Notes: generated from the letters alone by a model not told the origin. Positions 10,032-22,090 are shown, numbered from the stretch's first letter. The stretch is DNA of 51,768 nucleotides from Polysphondylium violaceum (GCA_000277445.1 AJWJ01000113.1:1-51768), one strand, 5' to 3'. Translations and numbers: made by a program.

Positions 10032-11684
10032 ATGGCTGATCAACAACCATTAATTAGAAATAGAAAGAAACATAAGGTCTATTCTTTAAACTCTTTACTC
10101 AGAAAATATCCGTTAAATGTTGAGGAGGATAAAGATAGTTTGAATAAATGTTTGACAGTGGTAGATATTATATCGTATGGTGTGGGTAGTACTGTTGGTG
10201 CAGGTGTTTTTGTGTCGATCGGTATTGCAATTAGTCAGAAAGCAGGTCCAGGTACTTTGTTATCATTTATATTTTCAGCTTTGGCTTGTTTGATTTCAGC
10301 TTTTTGTTATTCAGAATTTTCAACTCGTATTCCAGTATCTGGTTCAGCCTACACTTTTGCCTATGTATCGTTGGGTGAATTTGCTGGTTGGTTTATTGGT
10401 TGGAATCTTACATTAGAATACGCTATTAGTGCATCAGCTGTAGCTAGAGGATGGGCAGGTTATTTCCAAGAGATTTTTGTCATTTTCGGTCACGAAGCAC
10501 CAGAGTGGATCACAGGTATTTCAATCAACAGTTTTATCAACATCTCACCATTGGCACCCATTATCATCGTTATATGTACCCTTATTTTAATCTTTGGTGT
10601 TAAAGATTCAGCCAGATTCAATTTGATCATCACCATCGTTAATATTGTCACCATTTTATTCTTTATCATCACCGGTTCCATTTACATTGATGTCAAGAAT
10701 TGGACTCCATTCCTTCCATTTGGTATGAAAGGTGTTTTCCAAGGTTGTTCCATCATCTTTTTCAGTTATGTTGGTTTCGATTCAGTTACTACCCTTGCTG
10801 GTGAAGTCAAGAATCCAGCAAGAGATTTACCAATTGGTATTGTCGGTACTTTGGTTATCGCCACCACACTCTACATTGGTGTAACCCTTGTCCTCTCTGG
10901 TATGGTCAACTATGCCAATGTCAGCACCAACTCTCCACTCTCTACCGCTTTTGAAAACATTCACATGAAATGGGCTGCCATCCTCATCGCCATTGGTACC
11001 CTCACCTCTCTCACAGCTTCTACTCTTTGCTCCCTTTTGGGCCAACCACGTGTCTACCTCCAAATGGCCAAAGACGGTTTATTCTTTGAAAGATTTGCCT
11101 CTGTAAACCAAAAGACCCAAACTCCAGTCTTTGGTACCATTTTCACCGGTGTCTTTGCCTCTATTCTCGCCATTGTTTTAGATTTGGATCAATTGACCAA
11201 TATGATTAGTGTTGGTACCTTGTTGGCCTTTACTGTCGTATGCGCCGGTGTTGTCATTATGAGATTCAGAGACGAAGATGGCGTCGAACACAGCAAAATT
11301 CCATCACCATTACTTTTGTTTGTTCTCTTTATTTTCGCATGTTTGTTTGGTTTGTCCAGTTCAGAGAGCTGGCACTATGGCATTCAAATTGCATTTTGTG
11401 TCCCAATGTTGGCCATTATGATTGGCTTGTGTTTCAAGAAACAAATCAACATTCCAACCACATTCAAATGTCCATTTAATCCAGTCGTTCCATGTTTGGG
11501 TATCATTGTAAACTCTTATTTCATTATGCATTTATCACTCGACTCTTTGTACAGAGTCTTGATTTGGACCGCTGCCGGTGCTTTAATTTATTTTGCCTAT
11601 GGTATTAGACACAGTAAATTAAATGAACTTGATAAAAATTCAACTGTAGAAACTATCAATGACATCAATGAAATTGATAGCTAG
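10032..11684 (+). CDS. Amino acid permease, APC/CAT (SLC7) family, copy 2
   Basis: Single exon, 550 residues. It is a paralogue of the permease at 5829-7478 in opposite orientation; most positions are identical and the membrane segments carry only conservative changes. Differences cluster in the N-terminal tail (MADQQPLIRNRKKHK against MSNQPLIKKR), in the loop after GMVNYANV and in the C-terminal tail. Copy 2 uses more C-ending codons in its middle (for example the region of 10850-11080), which in dictyostelids goes with higher expression. The expected role is the same amino acid import or vesicular transport. The pair probably arose by a local inverted duplication. Confidence 0.92.
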   Translation: MADQQPLIRNRKKHKVYSLNSLLRKYPLNVEEDKDSLNKCLTVVDIISYGVGSTVGAGVFVSIGIAISQKAGPGTLLSFIFSALACLISAFCYSEFSTRIPVSGSAYTFAYVSLGEFAGWFIGWNLTLEYAISASAVARGWAGYFQEIFVIFGHEAPEWITGISINSFINISPLAPIIIVICTLILIFGVKDSARFNLIITIVNIVTILFFIITGSIYIDVKNWTPFLPFGMKGVFQGCSIIFFSYVGFDSVTTLAGEVKNPARDLPIGIVGTLVIATTLYIGVTLVLSGMVNYANVSTNSPLSTAFENIHMKWAAILIAIGTLTSLTASTLCSLLGQPRVYLQMAKDGLFFERFASVNQKTQTPVFGTIFTGVFASILAIVLDLDQLTNMISVGTLLAFTVVCAGVVIMRFRDEDGVEHSKIPSPLLLFVLFIFACLFGLSSSESWHYGIQIAFCVPMLAIMIGLCFKKQINIPTTFKCPFNPVVPCLGIIVNSYFIMHLSLDSLYRVLIWTAAGALIYFAYGIRHSKLNELDKNSTVETINDINEIDS

Positions 11685-11860
11685 ATTTAATAATATATTA
11701 TTATTTTAACTTTTAAAAAACACTACTACAACTACTATAACAACAACAAATAATACTACTTTTTACTTGTTTACTTTTTTTTTTTTATTCAAAAAAATAA
11801 AATTTATTTTACGATTCACATATATGTTATTATTAAAAGTATAGTTTATTATTAGGTTGA

Positions 11861-11863
<3 letters not shown>

Positions 11864-11894
<31 letters not shown>

Positions 11895-11904
11895 CGATTG
11901 ATTT
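11864..11904. repeat. (GATT)n microsatellite
   Basis: About ten tandem GATT units with one GATC variant, in the short gap between permease 2 and the STMP1-like gene. Confidence 0.9.
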
Positions 11905-11941
11905 GACAGGTATACTGACAAACTAAAAAAACACAGATTCT

Positions 11942-12191
11942 TTAATTATCAAAAAGGGATTTAATTTTCTTTACAGTCTTTGATGTTTCTTTTTCAATGT
12001 TGATAACGTCATAGTTTTGGGTATAGTAAATACCTGTTGTGTAATGTTGTGGTGTTTATGTATGTGTTTATGTATATTTGTTAATATCACATGCATAGTA
12101 TTACATGCAATAGTATCACATGCAAGAGTATATCTCACTTACCAGAAACAAAACCAATACCAAACACCATAGCAGTTTTAACTAAAGTCAT
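11942..12191 (-). CDS. STMP1-like mitochondrial micropeptide
   Basis: Two exons, 12143-12191 and 11942-12033, with GTAAGT donor and ACAG acceptor, phase 1 intron of 109 bases. The product is only 46 residues: MTLVKTAMVFGIGFVSG, then IYYTQNYDVINIEKETSK, then TVKKIKSLFDN. A hydrophobic Gly-containing helix is followed by (I/M)Y-x-x-QNYD-(V/I)-x-N-(I/L) and a basic amphipathic tail. This is the layout of the short transmembrane mitochondrial protein 1 (STMP1/Mm47) of animals, which is 47 residues long and carries the same YxxQNYD core. STMP1 sits in the inner membrane and affects respiratory complexes and mitochondrial dynamics. The family call is from memory of the motif; exon joining and length are direct. 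The gene is too short for ordinary gene finding. Confidence 0.75.
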
Positions 12192-12901
12192 TTTTAACAA
12201 AGATACAAATATTTACAGATGATAGAAAAAAAAGGGAATGAATAAACACAATTATGCAAAAAATTTAATATGGTTGTTCACAAAAACAAACCACCACAAA
12301 AAAATTTTAAAAAAATTTAAAAAAATCAAAAAAAATCAAAAAATCAAATATACTGTGATATTGATTGATTTGTTTATGAATTATAATAATAGAATTTTAA
12401 ATTTACTCTAAATTGTAAATAGAGTTTTTTTTCAAATAGTATGATCTTTTACTAAGACTTTTATCTGTTTATGATTATTTTTTTTTTTTATTTTTTTTTT
12501 GATATGTAAAGAAAATATTTCTATGAATAGTGTTTCCAAAGAGGAGACTATCATCAACATTTTCATTAGGAACTTTACATTTGGACATTAAGATTGATTT
12601 TTGGACCATCGAGAATTGGTGGAAATCTATTATTGTTTTTTTTTTATTTTTTTAATTTATTTATTTTTTTTTTTGTATATGTTGGTTTTTTTTTTCTAAA
12701 AAAATCGAAAGTCATTCACCTCAACTCAATTTGTCGACGACACTATTATTATTAGTACTATCGCTTATACTAAGTTGTTTGTGTTATCAATGATATCAAC
12801 ATATAGACTTTATAACAACGCCAAATAGTAAATACACATACACACATACATACACAACATCAACAACAATAACAGTAGTGGTGGTAGGAGTAATAGTAGT
12901 C
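12192..12901. other. Divergent promoter with an unexplained GC bump
   Basis: Between the micropeptide gene (-) and the VTT gene (+). Mostly A/T homopolymers, but 12505-12645 is clearly richer in G and C and is open on the minus strand from ATG 12609 to TAA 12475 (44 codons, MVQKSILMSKCKVPN at the start). It might be a small gene, an upstream exon or an RNA; it is not called as a gene. Confidence 0.4.
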
Positions 12902-14247
12902 ATGACAAAGAAAACATCTTATAGTAGAGTGAAAAATAATAGACCGGATGACTCTATAGAGCAGCAAGATTTAGAGCAACATATTGTTGATGAAAATCAT
13001 AGACAAAAACTTCATATAGATATTGGTTATAATGATAGTAGCAGTAGTAATAGTAATAATACAATAAACAACAGCAATAACAAAAAAGATAATATAAGTA
13101 CGAGTAGCAACATAAAACAACAAAAACAACATATAAGAGAAGAGGAATATGATGACGATCAAGATAAAATTACAGATTCGACCAAGTTAATTGAATCTGA
13201 AATAGAATTACAAGAGTTTGATAATGATAGTGAAAATAATGATATAGAGAGTAATGGTGGTAATTTGACGATAGCAGCAACACCATCATCTTCTTCGTCA
13301 TCCTTTTGTTTAACTTTATCAATTATAGTAGCAGTGGTTGTAATATTTGCATGTATTTTTTATTTTTCGAATCATTTGGTATCATTTTTAGAGTTTGTCA
13401 AAGAATTGGGATTCCTGGGAAATATTATATTGGTGGTTTCATTTCTTCCCACTGGTATTCCTTTGGCAATTTTTAGTTATTATATACCTCTAACATTATC
13501 TTCTGGTTTTATTTACGGTTTTTTTTATGGATTTTTGACAGTTGCTCTTGGAAGTGCTCTATCAGCCTCTTTTGGATTTTGGATAACTAGAAAAGTTAGT
13601 TTAAAGTGGTTTGAAAACAAAATAGAGTCAAGTCCTAAATTATCAAATCTAAGAAGAAAAGTTGAGCAACATCCCTTTAAAATTATCATTACAATGCGTC
13701 TTTTACCTATACCTTTTGGTTTACAAAATGGTTTATGTGCTGTAAATATTATTTATTTATTATTTTGATACAATGGTATTTATATATTAATATCCTCGTT
13801 TTATTTTAGATGACAAGAATTTCATATTCATCATTTATTTATTCATCAATTATTGGACTTTCTCTAGAGAATTGTTTAATTGCATATATTGGATCTACCA
13901 TTAAAACAATGACAGACATTACTAGTAATGGTCATAAAAATGCTTTTTCATCTTTTCAACAAATTATTTTAGTCGTTGGGATTGTTGGAGGTATTTTATT
14001 AACTTGTTTGTCAAAAAAATTTTTACAATCGCCGTTTAATTCTCCTGCTGTAACAATTTCAACAACATTGACAACAACGATAAATAGTAATAACACTAAT
14101 AATAATAGTAATAGTAATGATAATAATCATAGTACAATTAACATAAATACTCTTTCTCATGAAAGTAATAATAACAATAATAATAAGCAGTTTGAATCAA
14201 AAGACTCTGCATCAATATTGGTTAATATTAAATCAAATTCATCATAA
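12902..14247 (+). CDS. VTT (SNARE-associated Golgi, TVP38/TMEM64) protein
   Basis: Two exons, 12902-13741 and 13810-14247, phase 0, giving 425 residues. I start at ATG 12902, since the frame before it has only a GTG. Residues 1-130 are a charged, Ser/Asn-rich cytosolic region. Membrane segments start at about 136 (SFCLTLSIIVAVVVIFAC). The VTT core spans roughly 165-325: the FLPTGIPLAIFSYYIPLTLSSGFIYG re-entrant stretch, then GSALSASFGFWITRKV, and RLLPIPFGLQNGLCA joined across the intron to the next helix. A poly-Asn tail ends the protein. VTT proteins act in ER and Golgi membranes; VMP1 and TMEM41B relatives scramble lipids. The TMEM64/TVP38 branch fits best by motif. Confidence 0.85.
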
Positions 14248-14386
14248 TAAATATATTTCAAATATCCTTTTTTTTTTTTCAGAAAAGGATAATCTATTTA
14301 TAAAATTAAACTTTGTTGTAATTTGTTCAGAATAAAGAAATAATATAAGTTAAATATAGATTTATAAATAAATAAAATATTCTTTT

Positions 14387-17100
14387 TTATTGATTTCTAC
14401 CTAAATTATTTGAACCAGTAAATGTTCTTTTCAAAAAACCATTGTTATTATTATTACCAGTATTATCGCCATTGATTGATTTCATAATATTTCCAAAAAA
14501 TCCAGATGATTTATTATTACCACCACCATTGTTGATAATTTCTTTATATTTTGAAATTTCATATTTTGATTTTTCCAATAAAACGGCAAAATGTTCAACT
14601 TGAGATTCGGCCAATCTTCTAGCTTCTCTCTCCATAAGTAATTGACCCATTAAATCTTCATCGTCATAATAACTCTTTTTGTTGTGTAAACCTTCAGTCA
14701 ACTCTTTCTTTGTAGCTTCTAACAAAGCATAGAAAGATTCTGGTGTCATAGAGTCAAATGAATTCTTTTCATTGTCGGATAAAAGTTTTGAAACAGTTTT
14801 AGATACAACACCCATAACTCTTTTCTCTTCCATGAGTGATTCTTGGATTTTCTTTGATTTCATTTTCTCTTGTTCCAACTCTGCAACAATTTCCCAACGA
14901 TTTGATTCCCATTGTTGTTTATCTTTACTAAATTGATCCAAATCTGCTTTATATTTCTCTCTTAGTGTCAATAAATCCTTTTCAAGTTGTTCAATTTTTT
15001 CATTGTTGGTGTTACTTTCGACGACAACTGGAGCTGGGGTATTGGCGATTTTTAAATTTAATTCCTCTACTTCTTGAATAAGATTGTCTCTTGTGGAAAC
15101 TATGCTTGCAATTTCTTTTTGATATTCTACATTGTTGCTTTCCAACTCTTGGCACTTGTCAACTTGGTTTGAAAGACGATTGGCAAGATTATTGGCTTCT
15201 CTTTGAACGGTATCTCTCTCATTACTAATATTGTCAATGATTGCTTTAAGATCGGCAATTACTTTTTCGGCAACCAACTCTTTGTCGATTTGATCTTCAA
15301 TATGTTTTCTATTGATTTTTTCTTTTTCATCGTCAAATTTCTCTTGGTCATGGGCACGATTCTTTTTCTCTTCCTCGACCTTTTCCTCTAGATTGATGAT
15401 GTCTTGTTTTAATTTTTCAACAGAGTCATTTAGCTCTTGAATTTCTTTGTCTTTGTCTTCGATTAAATTATTCTTTTCCATGACTTGTAAATTTAAATTT
15501 TGAATATCTTTTTTTGATTGTTGTTGTAATTCAATTTGTTGATCGAGATTAGAGTTTTCTTGTTGAGAGACTAGAGTTTTAATTGATTCATTTTCATCTT
15601 TAAGAGCTTCTTTTTCCAACTCTGCTTTTTGTAAGGCTCTTGAGGAAGCCAATAGTTCTTGTTCTTTTTCTTGTATATCCTTTTCCAATGTTGAAATGCT
15701 ATTTGATTTCTCTTCGATTTCCAATGCTTTAGATTTTAATGTTTCATCAAGTTGAACAATTTGTTGACCTAACTGTTGGTTTTCATCTTTTAAGAATTGA
15801 ATTTCGCCCAATTGGTTGGTGATTTGAATGATTTGTTGGTTTTGAGTTTGGATTTGATTTGTTAAATCTTCCATTTCCTTGAGATGAGATTTTCTCACAC
15901 ATTCAATCTCGAGGTTAAGATTATCTTTAATTTGATAGAGTTCATCAATGGTGGATGATTTTTCGTCAATTTCTTTAACCAACAATTGAATATTGTTTTC
16001 CAATTGTTGTTTTTCATGATCTTTTTGTTTCTTTTCATTTTCCAAGTTTTCAATTTCCACACGATGAGATTCTTTATCTTGTTCAATAGTTTCGTTTAAA
16101 GTTTTCTTTTCGCTTTCTAACTGTTGATTAATTGATTCCAATGAAGTGATGGTTTCTTTGTGTTTTTCGATTGATGATTCCAATTCTTTTTTAGTGTTTA
16201 ATACATCCTCTAATTCCAAAAGTACCTTTTCATGATTCTCTTTTAATTGATCATAGAGTTTAGAAATGTTTTCAAACTTTTGAGTTTCACTATTCAATTG
16301 TAATTGTAATTGTTCCTTTTCACTAGTCAAAGAATTGATTTGTTGTGTAAGATTGTTTATGTTGTTTTGCAACTCGTCAATTTCACCAACCATTTTCTCT
16401 GATTGATTGTTTAATGATTGAATAGTTTCATTGAGTTCTTTAATAGTTGATTGATTTGTTTCAATTTCTTGATTTAATCTGTCCAAATCTTGCTTATGAC
16501 TAGTGATTTCTTGTGCAAGCTTTTCTTTTTCTTCAGTCAAGAGTTGTTTGGTTTGTTGTAAATTTTGAGATTCCAACAACAATGTATCTTTTAATCCTAC
16601 TATTTCAATTTCTAAATTCTTTGCAGATTGTTGAACAGATTCTTTCAAGTCTTTTTCTAATAACATTTTTTCATGTTCTTTTTCTAATAACATTTTTTCA
16701 TTTTCTAATTCCTATTATAAAAGATTATGTTAAAACATTATATCTAAATTGAAAGCTTTGTGCAAGTATAGATTATATTTACTTTTTTAATTGAGTCAAT
16801 ATTATCAGATTGTTCTTTAATTGTTTTACTCAACGATGAAATTTCACTGTCTTTATCAACGACAATCTTTTTCAAGAGCTGTGCCTCCTCTATCAACATT
16901 TCAGCAACACCAGTCTCTTCAGTTAACTTATTTTTAAATTTCTTGGTTTCATTTAAAAGAGTAGAATTTTCACTTTTTAAATCTTGAATTTGATTTTTAA
17001 TTCTTTTTGATTTCTCTTTGGATTGTACTGAAATTGGTATAAAATCTTTGACCTGTTGCTCCAATGAATGCTGACTATGGTTTTGTTGTTTATTATCCAT
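14387..17100 (-). CDS. Long coiled-coil protein, unrecognised
   Basis: Two exons, 16783-17100 and 14387-16711, phase 0, 880 residues. Residues about 50-790 are almost unbroken heptad-rich sequence (Leu/Glu/Lys/Gln with few Pro), including LNETIQSLNNQSEKMVGEID and many similar repeats. A short linker with APVVVESNTNN lies near residue 600. The last 60 residues are different: Gly/Asn-rich with the hydrophobic element SSGFFGNIMKSIN and a basic end (FLKRTFTGSNNLGRNQ). I see no motor, GRIP, CAP-Gly or kinase domain. By form it could be a golgin, centrosome or tether protein, but no orthologue is recognised. The FFGNIMKSI element might bind a membrane or partner. Confidence 0.8.
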
Positions 17101-17670
17101 TTTATGATTATTACTATGATGATAATATTTGACTACTACTACACTATTAATATTATAATGGATTGATACTATATATGATTATTTTTATTATTATTATTAT
17201 TCTACTTGTTGCTGTTGTTTGTTTTATTTAATGTATGTAATAAAAATTTTAAAAAAAAAAGTGTGTGCTTATGTGTGTGATGATGTTGATGTGGGTGATA
17301 TATATATGGGTGAAGATGAGGGATATGTAATATTATATGTGTTAATAAATAACTGTGTAATTAAAGCACAATGAAAAATCGAGAATAAATAATGATTATC
17401 GATTTGTGTGAGTGACACCTATATTTTTTAAAAAAAATCAAAAAAAAAATCAAAAAAAAAAACTTTTAAAATGAAAAATTTTCAAAAAAAAAAAACGGTT
17501 GTGGATTAGTAGAAATCATTTGTGGCGAAGTTTTTTTCAATCAATTTTAAGAAATCTTTTTTTTTTTTGTTAAAAACACAACCTTGCAGCTCATATGATA
17601 TAACTCTCTGACACATATATTTTATTGTTTATTGTTATTATTAAGGAAATAAGATGTCGTATTGATTGTG
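17101..17670. other. Intergenic, coiled-coil gene promoter
   Basis: Upstream of the coiled-coil gene (-) and just downstream of the RapGAP fusion gene (-). TG-rich words (17261-17300) and poly-A tracts; no exon seen. Confidence 0.5.
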
Positions 17671-20600
17671 TTAATAAGCACTACCAACACCAGCATTATA
17701 TATAGCACTGTTTGTTACAAATGTCGATACTAGTTTGTCAAAAAATACCTTTCTGGATCCAACCACTTTACTTCTAAAACTTGGGCTTTTATAGGATGAA
17801 ATTATACCATTGACACCTATAATATTTGAATGTTAATAATAATAATAATAATAATAATCACAATAATAATTAATCGATACATACATTTTTGTAAAATGAA
17901 TTCACGAAGTAATTCCAAATCACTAAATATAGAGGGTGATGGGAGATAGGGTGGATAAGAATGTACAGAGTTTTTGGTGGTGAGAGATACTTTGTATCGA
18001 ATAGGTTGGAGATCTTCAATAATTGGTTCAACGACGATATAGATATGATTATAGTAGGATTTAATGGTTGATGGATCAAATGGTGGGAAATCATCTTGTA
18101 GTGACGTGGCTGATAGCTCATCCATGGTTGATCCATAGTTACTATTTCCACCACCACTACTACCACTACTATAGCAACCATTGGCAATTGCTTGTCCCCA
18201 TCCATTCAATTGTTGTTGGAGTTTGGTGTCATTGTACACAGAGAGTGGCTCTCTATAAACTATAACAATAATATCGTTGCCCAAGAATCTCTTTTTCTCT
18301 GTTTGTTGAGTGTCAATTGTACTTGTTGGGAGCATAGTTGAGACATGAAACATGATTTCATTTCCAAGGAAATGAGTAAATATACTTTTGTTGCCATTGT
18401 TGTCATATTGGACATCCAAATCGCCATTATAGGAGCTAAAGCCTCTAAGAGTTACTTCTTCACCAAGGATGTGCAAGAAATTCTTAAATTCGTTAATGGT
18501 GGATTCATGGGTGTTTGATAGCATTTGAGCTTCGTTTTGGCCAGGTCGACAATACAATACACCAATCTTGAATTTATGGATCGTTTTCTTGATTTCAAAA
18601 TTCAATAATTCCTTTTCCAGTCGATTTCCCAATGATTCGTAATAGGCTGCTTTATATTCTTCCTCTTCATGAGTTAGATTATTACTACTGCCAATAACTT
18701 TTTTCATTGGAAGTGATGGTGATAGGCCGCTTGAATTTGAGGATTTCTTTATTCGTGTAAGTGACTTGAGGTTGATGTAGCTACTGGTGGGCAAGATATA
18801 CTTTAGTGAATTGAATATCTCTTTTTTACTACTTCCTTTGAGACAAAAATGATATTGTCTCTCTGGAGTTTGTACAAAGAACCTGTATCTCAACTGAGTG
18901 CTGGTTAAATCTTCGTTATACATTGGCGAGGACAAAACAGATTCTGTGAAATTGAATTGACTACTTGTTTTTGACAACATCTTTGTAGCTTCAACTTCTT
19001 TTTTAACCGATACACAAACTGGCCCAACATTTTCTATGTTACCAAGATAGTTTGAATGAAGTTTGTTATAGAAATAGTCTCTATAGATAAAGGAATTGAT
19101 CAAACTATCACCTTGATCCAATAATCTATTTGGATTTTCATCGATATAAAAGCTTCTCTTGGATGTAAAGCAACCATCTTCAATATAGAACCCTTGAACA
19201 CCTTTAATTAAATCTGAGCTGAGTGGAAGACGTGATGATTTACTTAATTGTGGTGATGTTGTTGTTGATGTTGTTTGAGAAGATGTTGGTGATACAAAAT
19301 TATTGTTATTTTTACTACCAGGTCCAGAGGTGGGTGGTGTAAAAAATGATTGATCCAAATTTAAACATTGCATAAATTCACTAAATCCCTCATTAGTACC
19401 ACGACGTTCTTTGGCCGAACCACCGCTATTGTTCATTCCAAGTGGATATAGCTTATCAAAATCTAATTCCAAGCTATTATGTTTTGACATTGCAGGTGAA
19501 CCAAGTGGGGAAGTATTTGAGGTGAAATACTTTTGATTCAAAGTTTGTATACTGTTGTTAATATCGATATCAGAGAATCCATATTTCTCGGCATAGTCGG
19601 CTTCATCACATTCATCATCATCAGATGTATTGTGTTCATAAAATACCTCGTTGGGAATAATACCATTTCTATCCCAATCATAGGAATGATACTCCATAAC
19701 AATATTGGTGGAGTTTTCAATTACATTGGTCAACAATTCTCTCTTTTCATGGTCTAAAAATGGTAGAATCCATTTCAGGATTTCTTTGTCTGTTGAGCCA
19801 AAATCACTTCTATACCATTTAAACATTGGAGAAAGGATAACTTTCCATTCACCCCTACCAGTTAGATCATCCAATGAATATTTATGATGCTTGTGATGTC
19901 TATTTTGATTATAGGTTATAGTTCCAAGACTGTTTGATTGTCTATATGCAGAACCCAAATTACTAAATGACTGAGAAGCAGAAATTGTACCACCAGAACC
20001 AATTGATGCACCTCCACTAGCAGTGAGATTGGGCTTTTCAATCTTGAAAAAACTAAGATCAGATTCAAGGAACGCTTGAGTGGCTTTTTCCAAAGAGCCA
20101 TCAATGTTTTTGTAATCATAGACATTGATAGAGGGACAACTTTTTGAACCGTTTGCCAAAGCAAAATGAATTCTAGGATCTAAATGAAGAGTAAATCTTC
20201 TTCTTGGATCATTTTTTTTAAATTTTCTAGAATGAAACATTGTCGAGGGTTTCTTGTTGCCACGAAGAATACCATGCTTGATATCGTATTGAGAGAATTT
20301 GAATTTACCAATCATATAAAAATGATTCATGAGGAATCTTCTTGGTGGAATCTTTTGATGATTTTTTAATTCAATAGATGTATGAATTACCAAGATATTG
20401 TAGATATTGATAAAAAATGATTTTAAATCAATATTACTCAGTGATACGTTTTGTATTTCACAAATAAGATTTCTATATTTTCTAAACTCCATACTCTTTG
20501 ATAGACTCTCGTAATCTATTTTTTTACCATCGATAATATATTTATCAGATATTGTATTGATGATCAAGATCAAATCTTGAGAGATAATTGGTGCGGGACG

Positions 20601-21388
20601 AGTTGGACCTAACCAAAGACGGCGCATGTTCATTACCAATGGATCAACATCTTGTTGACACTTAAATATTACATCACTACTATTTTCAAATGGAAATACA
20701 TTGTTTTTCACTCTAATTATATATCCATTGTCCTTTAATATATTTCCAATTTGAATAGACTCTTCTTCTGTGTATTCAAACATTGCCATTAACCAACTAA
20801 CCAGTTCTGATCCTTTAAATGATTTTCCATATTTATAAATCGAAAATACACCACTTGAAACATCTCTAACTTTTAATCCATATCTATGGTCTCTAATTTT
20901 ATCAAAAATATCTTCAATCTTTTATAATAATAAATTAATATGGTTTGTGTAAACCATCGACTATAAGTATACATACATAATTATCTGGTTCAAATAGCCA
21001 CATACTATGGACTTCAAATTTTTCATTTAAAGTTGGTGCTTTAAATATAGTTGTTTCAGGAGAAGATAAACATCTTTCAACTTCAATTGAAAAAATATTT
21101 AAAGAATCCATTGAATAAATTTCTTCTAATCCACTTTTTATATATTTATATTAATAATTAATTTGGAAATACAATAAAAATAATTTATAAATACCCAATA
21201 TATTTATCATTAAAATAAACTTGAGGAATAGTTTTAATTCCACCACTCCTATTTGACATTTCTGATCTTCTAGCAGGATAAACTGTGACATTGACTTCAA
21301 TAAATTGAATTTGTTTTTGATGGAACAAATTTTTTAATTTCTTGGATTGAGGACATCCAGCCGCTGTATAAATAAATATTTTCCCCAT
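17671..21388 (-). CDS. Glutaredoxin-DEP-DUF547-RapGAP fusion protein
   Basis: Four exons: 21195-21388, 20977-21133, 17885-20918 and 17671-17816; every join keeps the frame, total 1176 residues. Residues 1-100 are a monothiol glutaredoxin: active site Cys12 in GCPQS, cis-Pro55 in TIP, and the glutathione-binding GG at 65-66, whose first codon is split by intron 1. A DEP domain follows at about 118-195 (FKGSELVSWLM). DUF547 spans about 215-410 with its hallmarks FFINIYNILVIH, DIKHGILRG and DPRIHFALANGSKSCP. Linkers are Ser/Asn-rich. The end, about 905-1130, is a RapGAP domain with the asparagine thumb Asn998 in FLGNDIIVIVY. Glutaredoxin-DEP-DUF547 proteins are known in plants and bacteria; the added RapGAP would link redox state or membrane signals to Rap GTPase shut-off. 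That link is inference. Confidence 0.88.
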
Positions 21389-22090
21389 TTTTTTTGAATA
21401 AATAAATAACTAAAAATATATACAAAATGAAAACAATAATAAAGAATATTAAATCAATAGGATCATTTACAGAGAAAGAATACTTTAATTAAAAATGTGA
21501 TATAAATACAAACAAAGATTCTTTTGAAAAAAAAAAAAAATTGTAAATAATCATATCTTTAATCAAACACATCAACTACACAATCAAAATACAATAGTGG
21601 AAAAAATACTGGAAAGTCATACACTTTCTTCAAATCTAATCATACCTATTAATTCTTTTGAAATTTCAAAAAATTGGGAGGTTTTTTTTTTTTGATTGCT
21701 CATTGCCCGCTAGTAAAAAAAAAAAAAATCATGATACCATGAGGTTATTATTTGCCAACGAATTACAATAGATTTGGTCCCTCAAACCAAAACACACCAT
21801 TACACAATATTCGTCATCACAATCAAGTAAAGTTTTTTGTATCTGTTTTTTTTTCTGCAAATAATTAAGACAAGATATGATAGCTTTTAACTATGGTTTT
21901 GTAGATAGATAAACATTTGTATCTGTATGACTTTCTAGAAAGAAATGAAATCAAATTGTTGTGAAAAAAATAAAAATAAAAATAAAAAAAATTTTCGTTC
22001 GTTTTTCTCTTCTTGATCAAAAAAAGTTTTTAATTTTTTTTTCATATTAATAAATAGATATATATCTACTCATACATATACGCATATACA
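21389..22090. other. Divergent promoter, fusion gene / PAK1IP1
   Basis: No exon called. Long A/T runs; one GC-richer stretch at about 21735-21830 carries a ten-codon ATG frame (MRLLFANELQ) that could be an upstream frame of the PAK1IP1 transcript. Confidence 0.45.
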
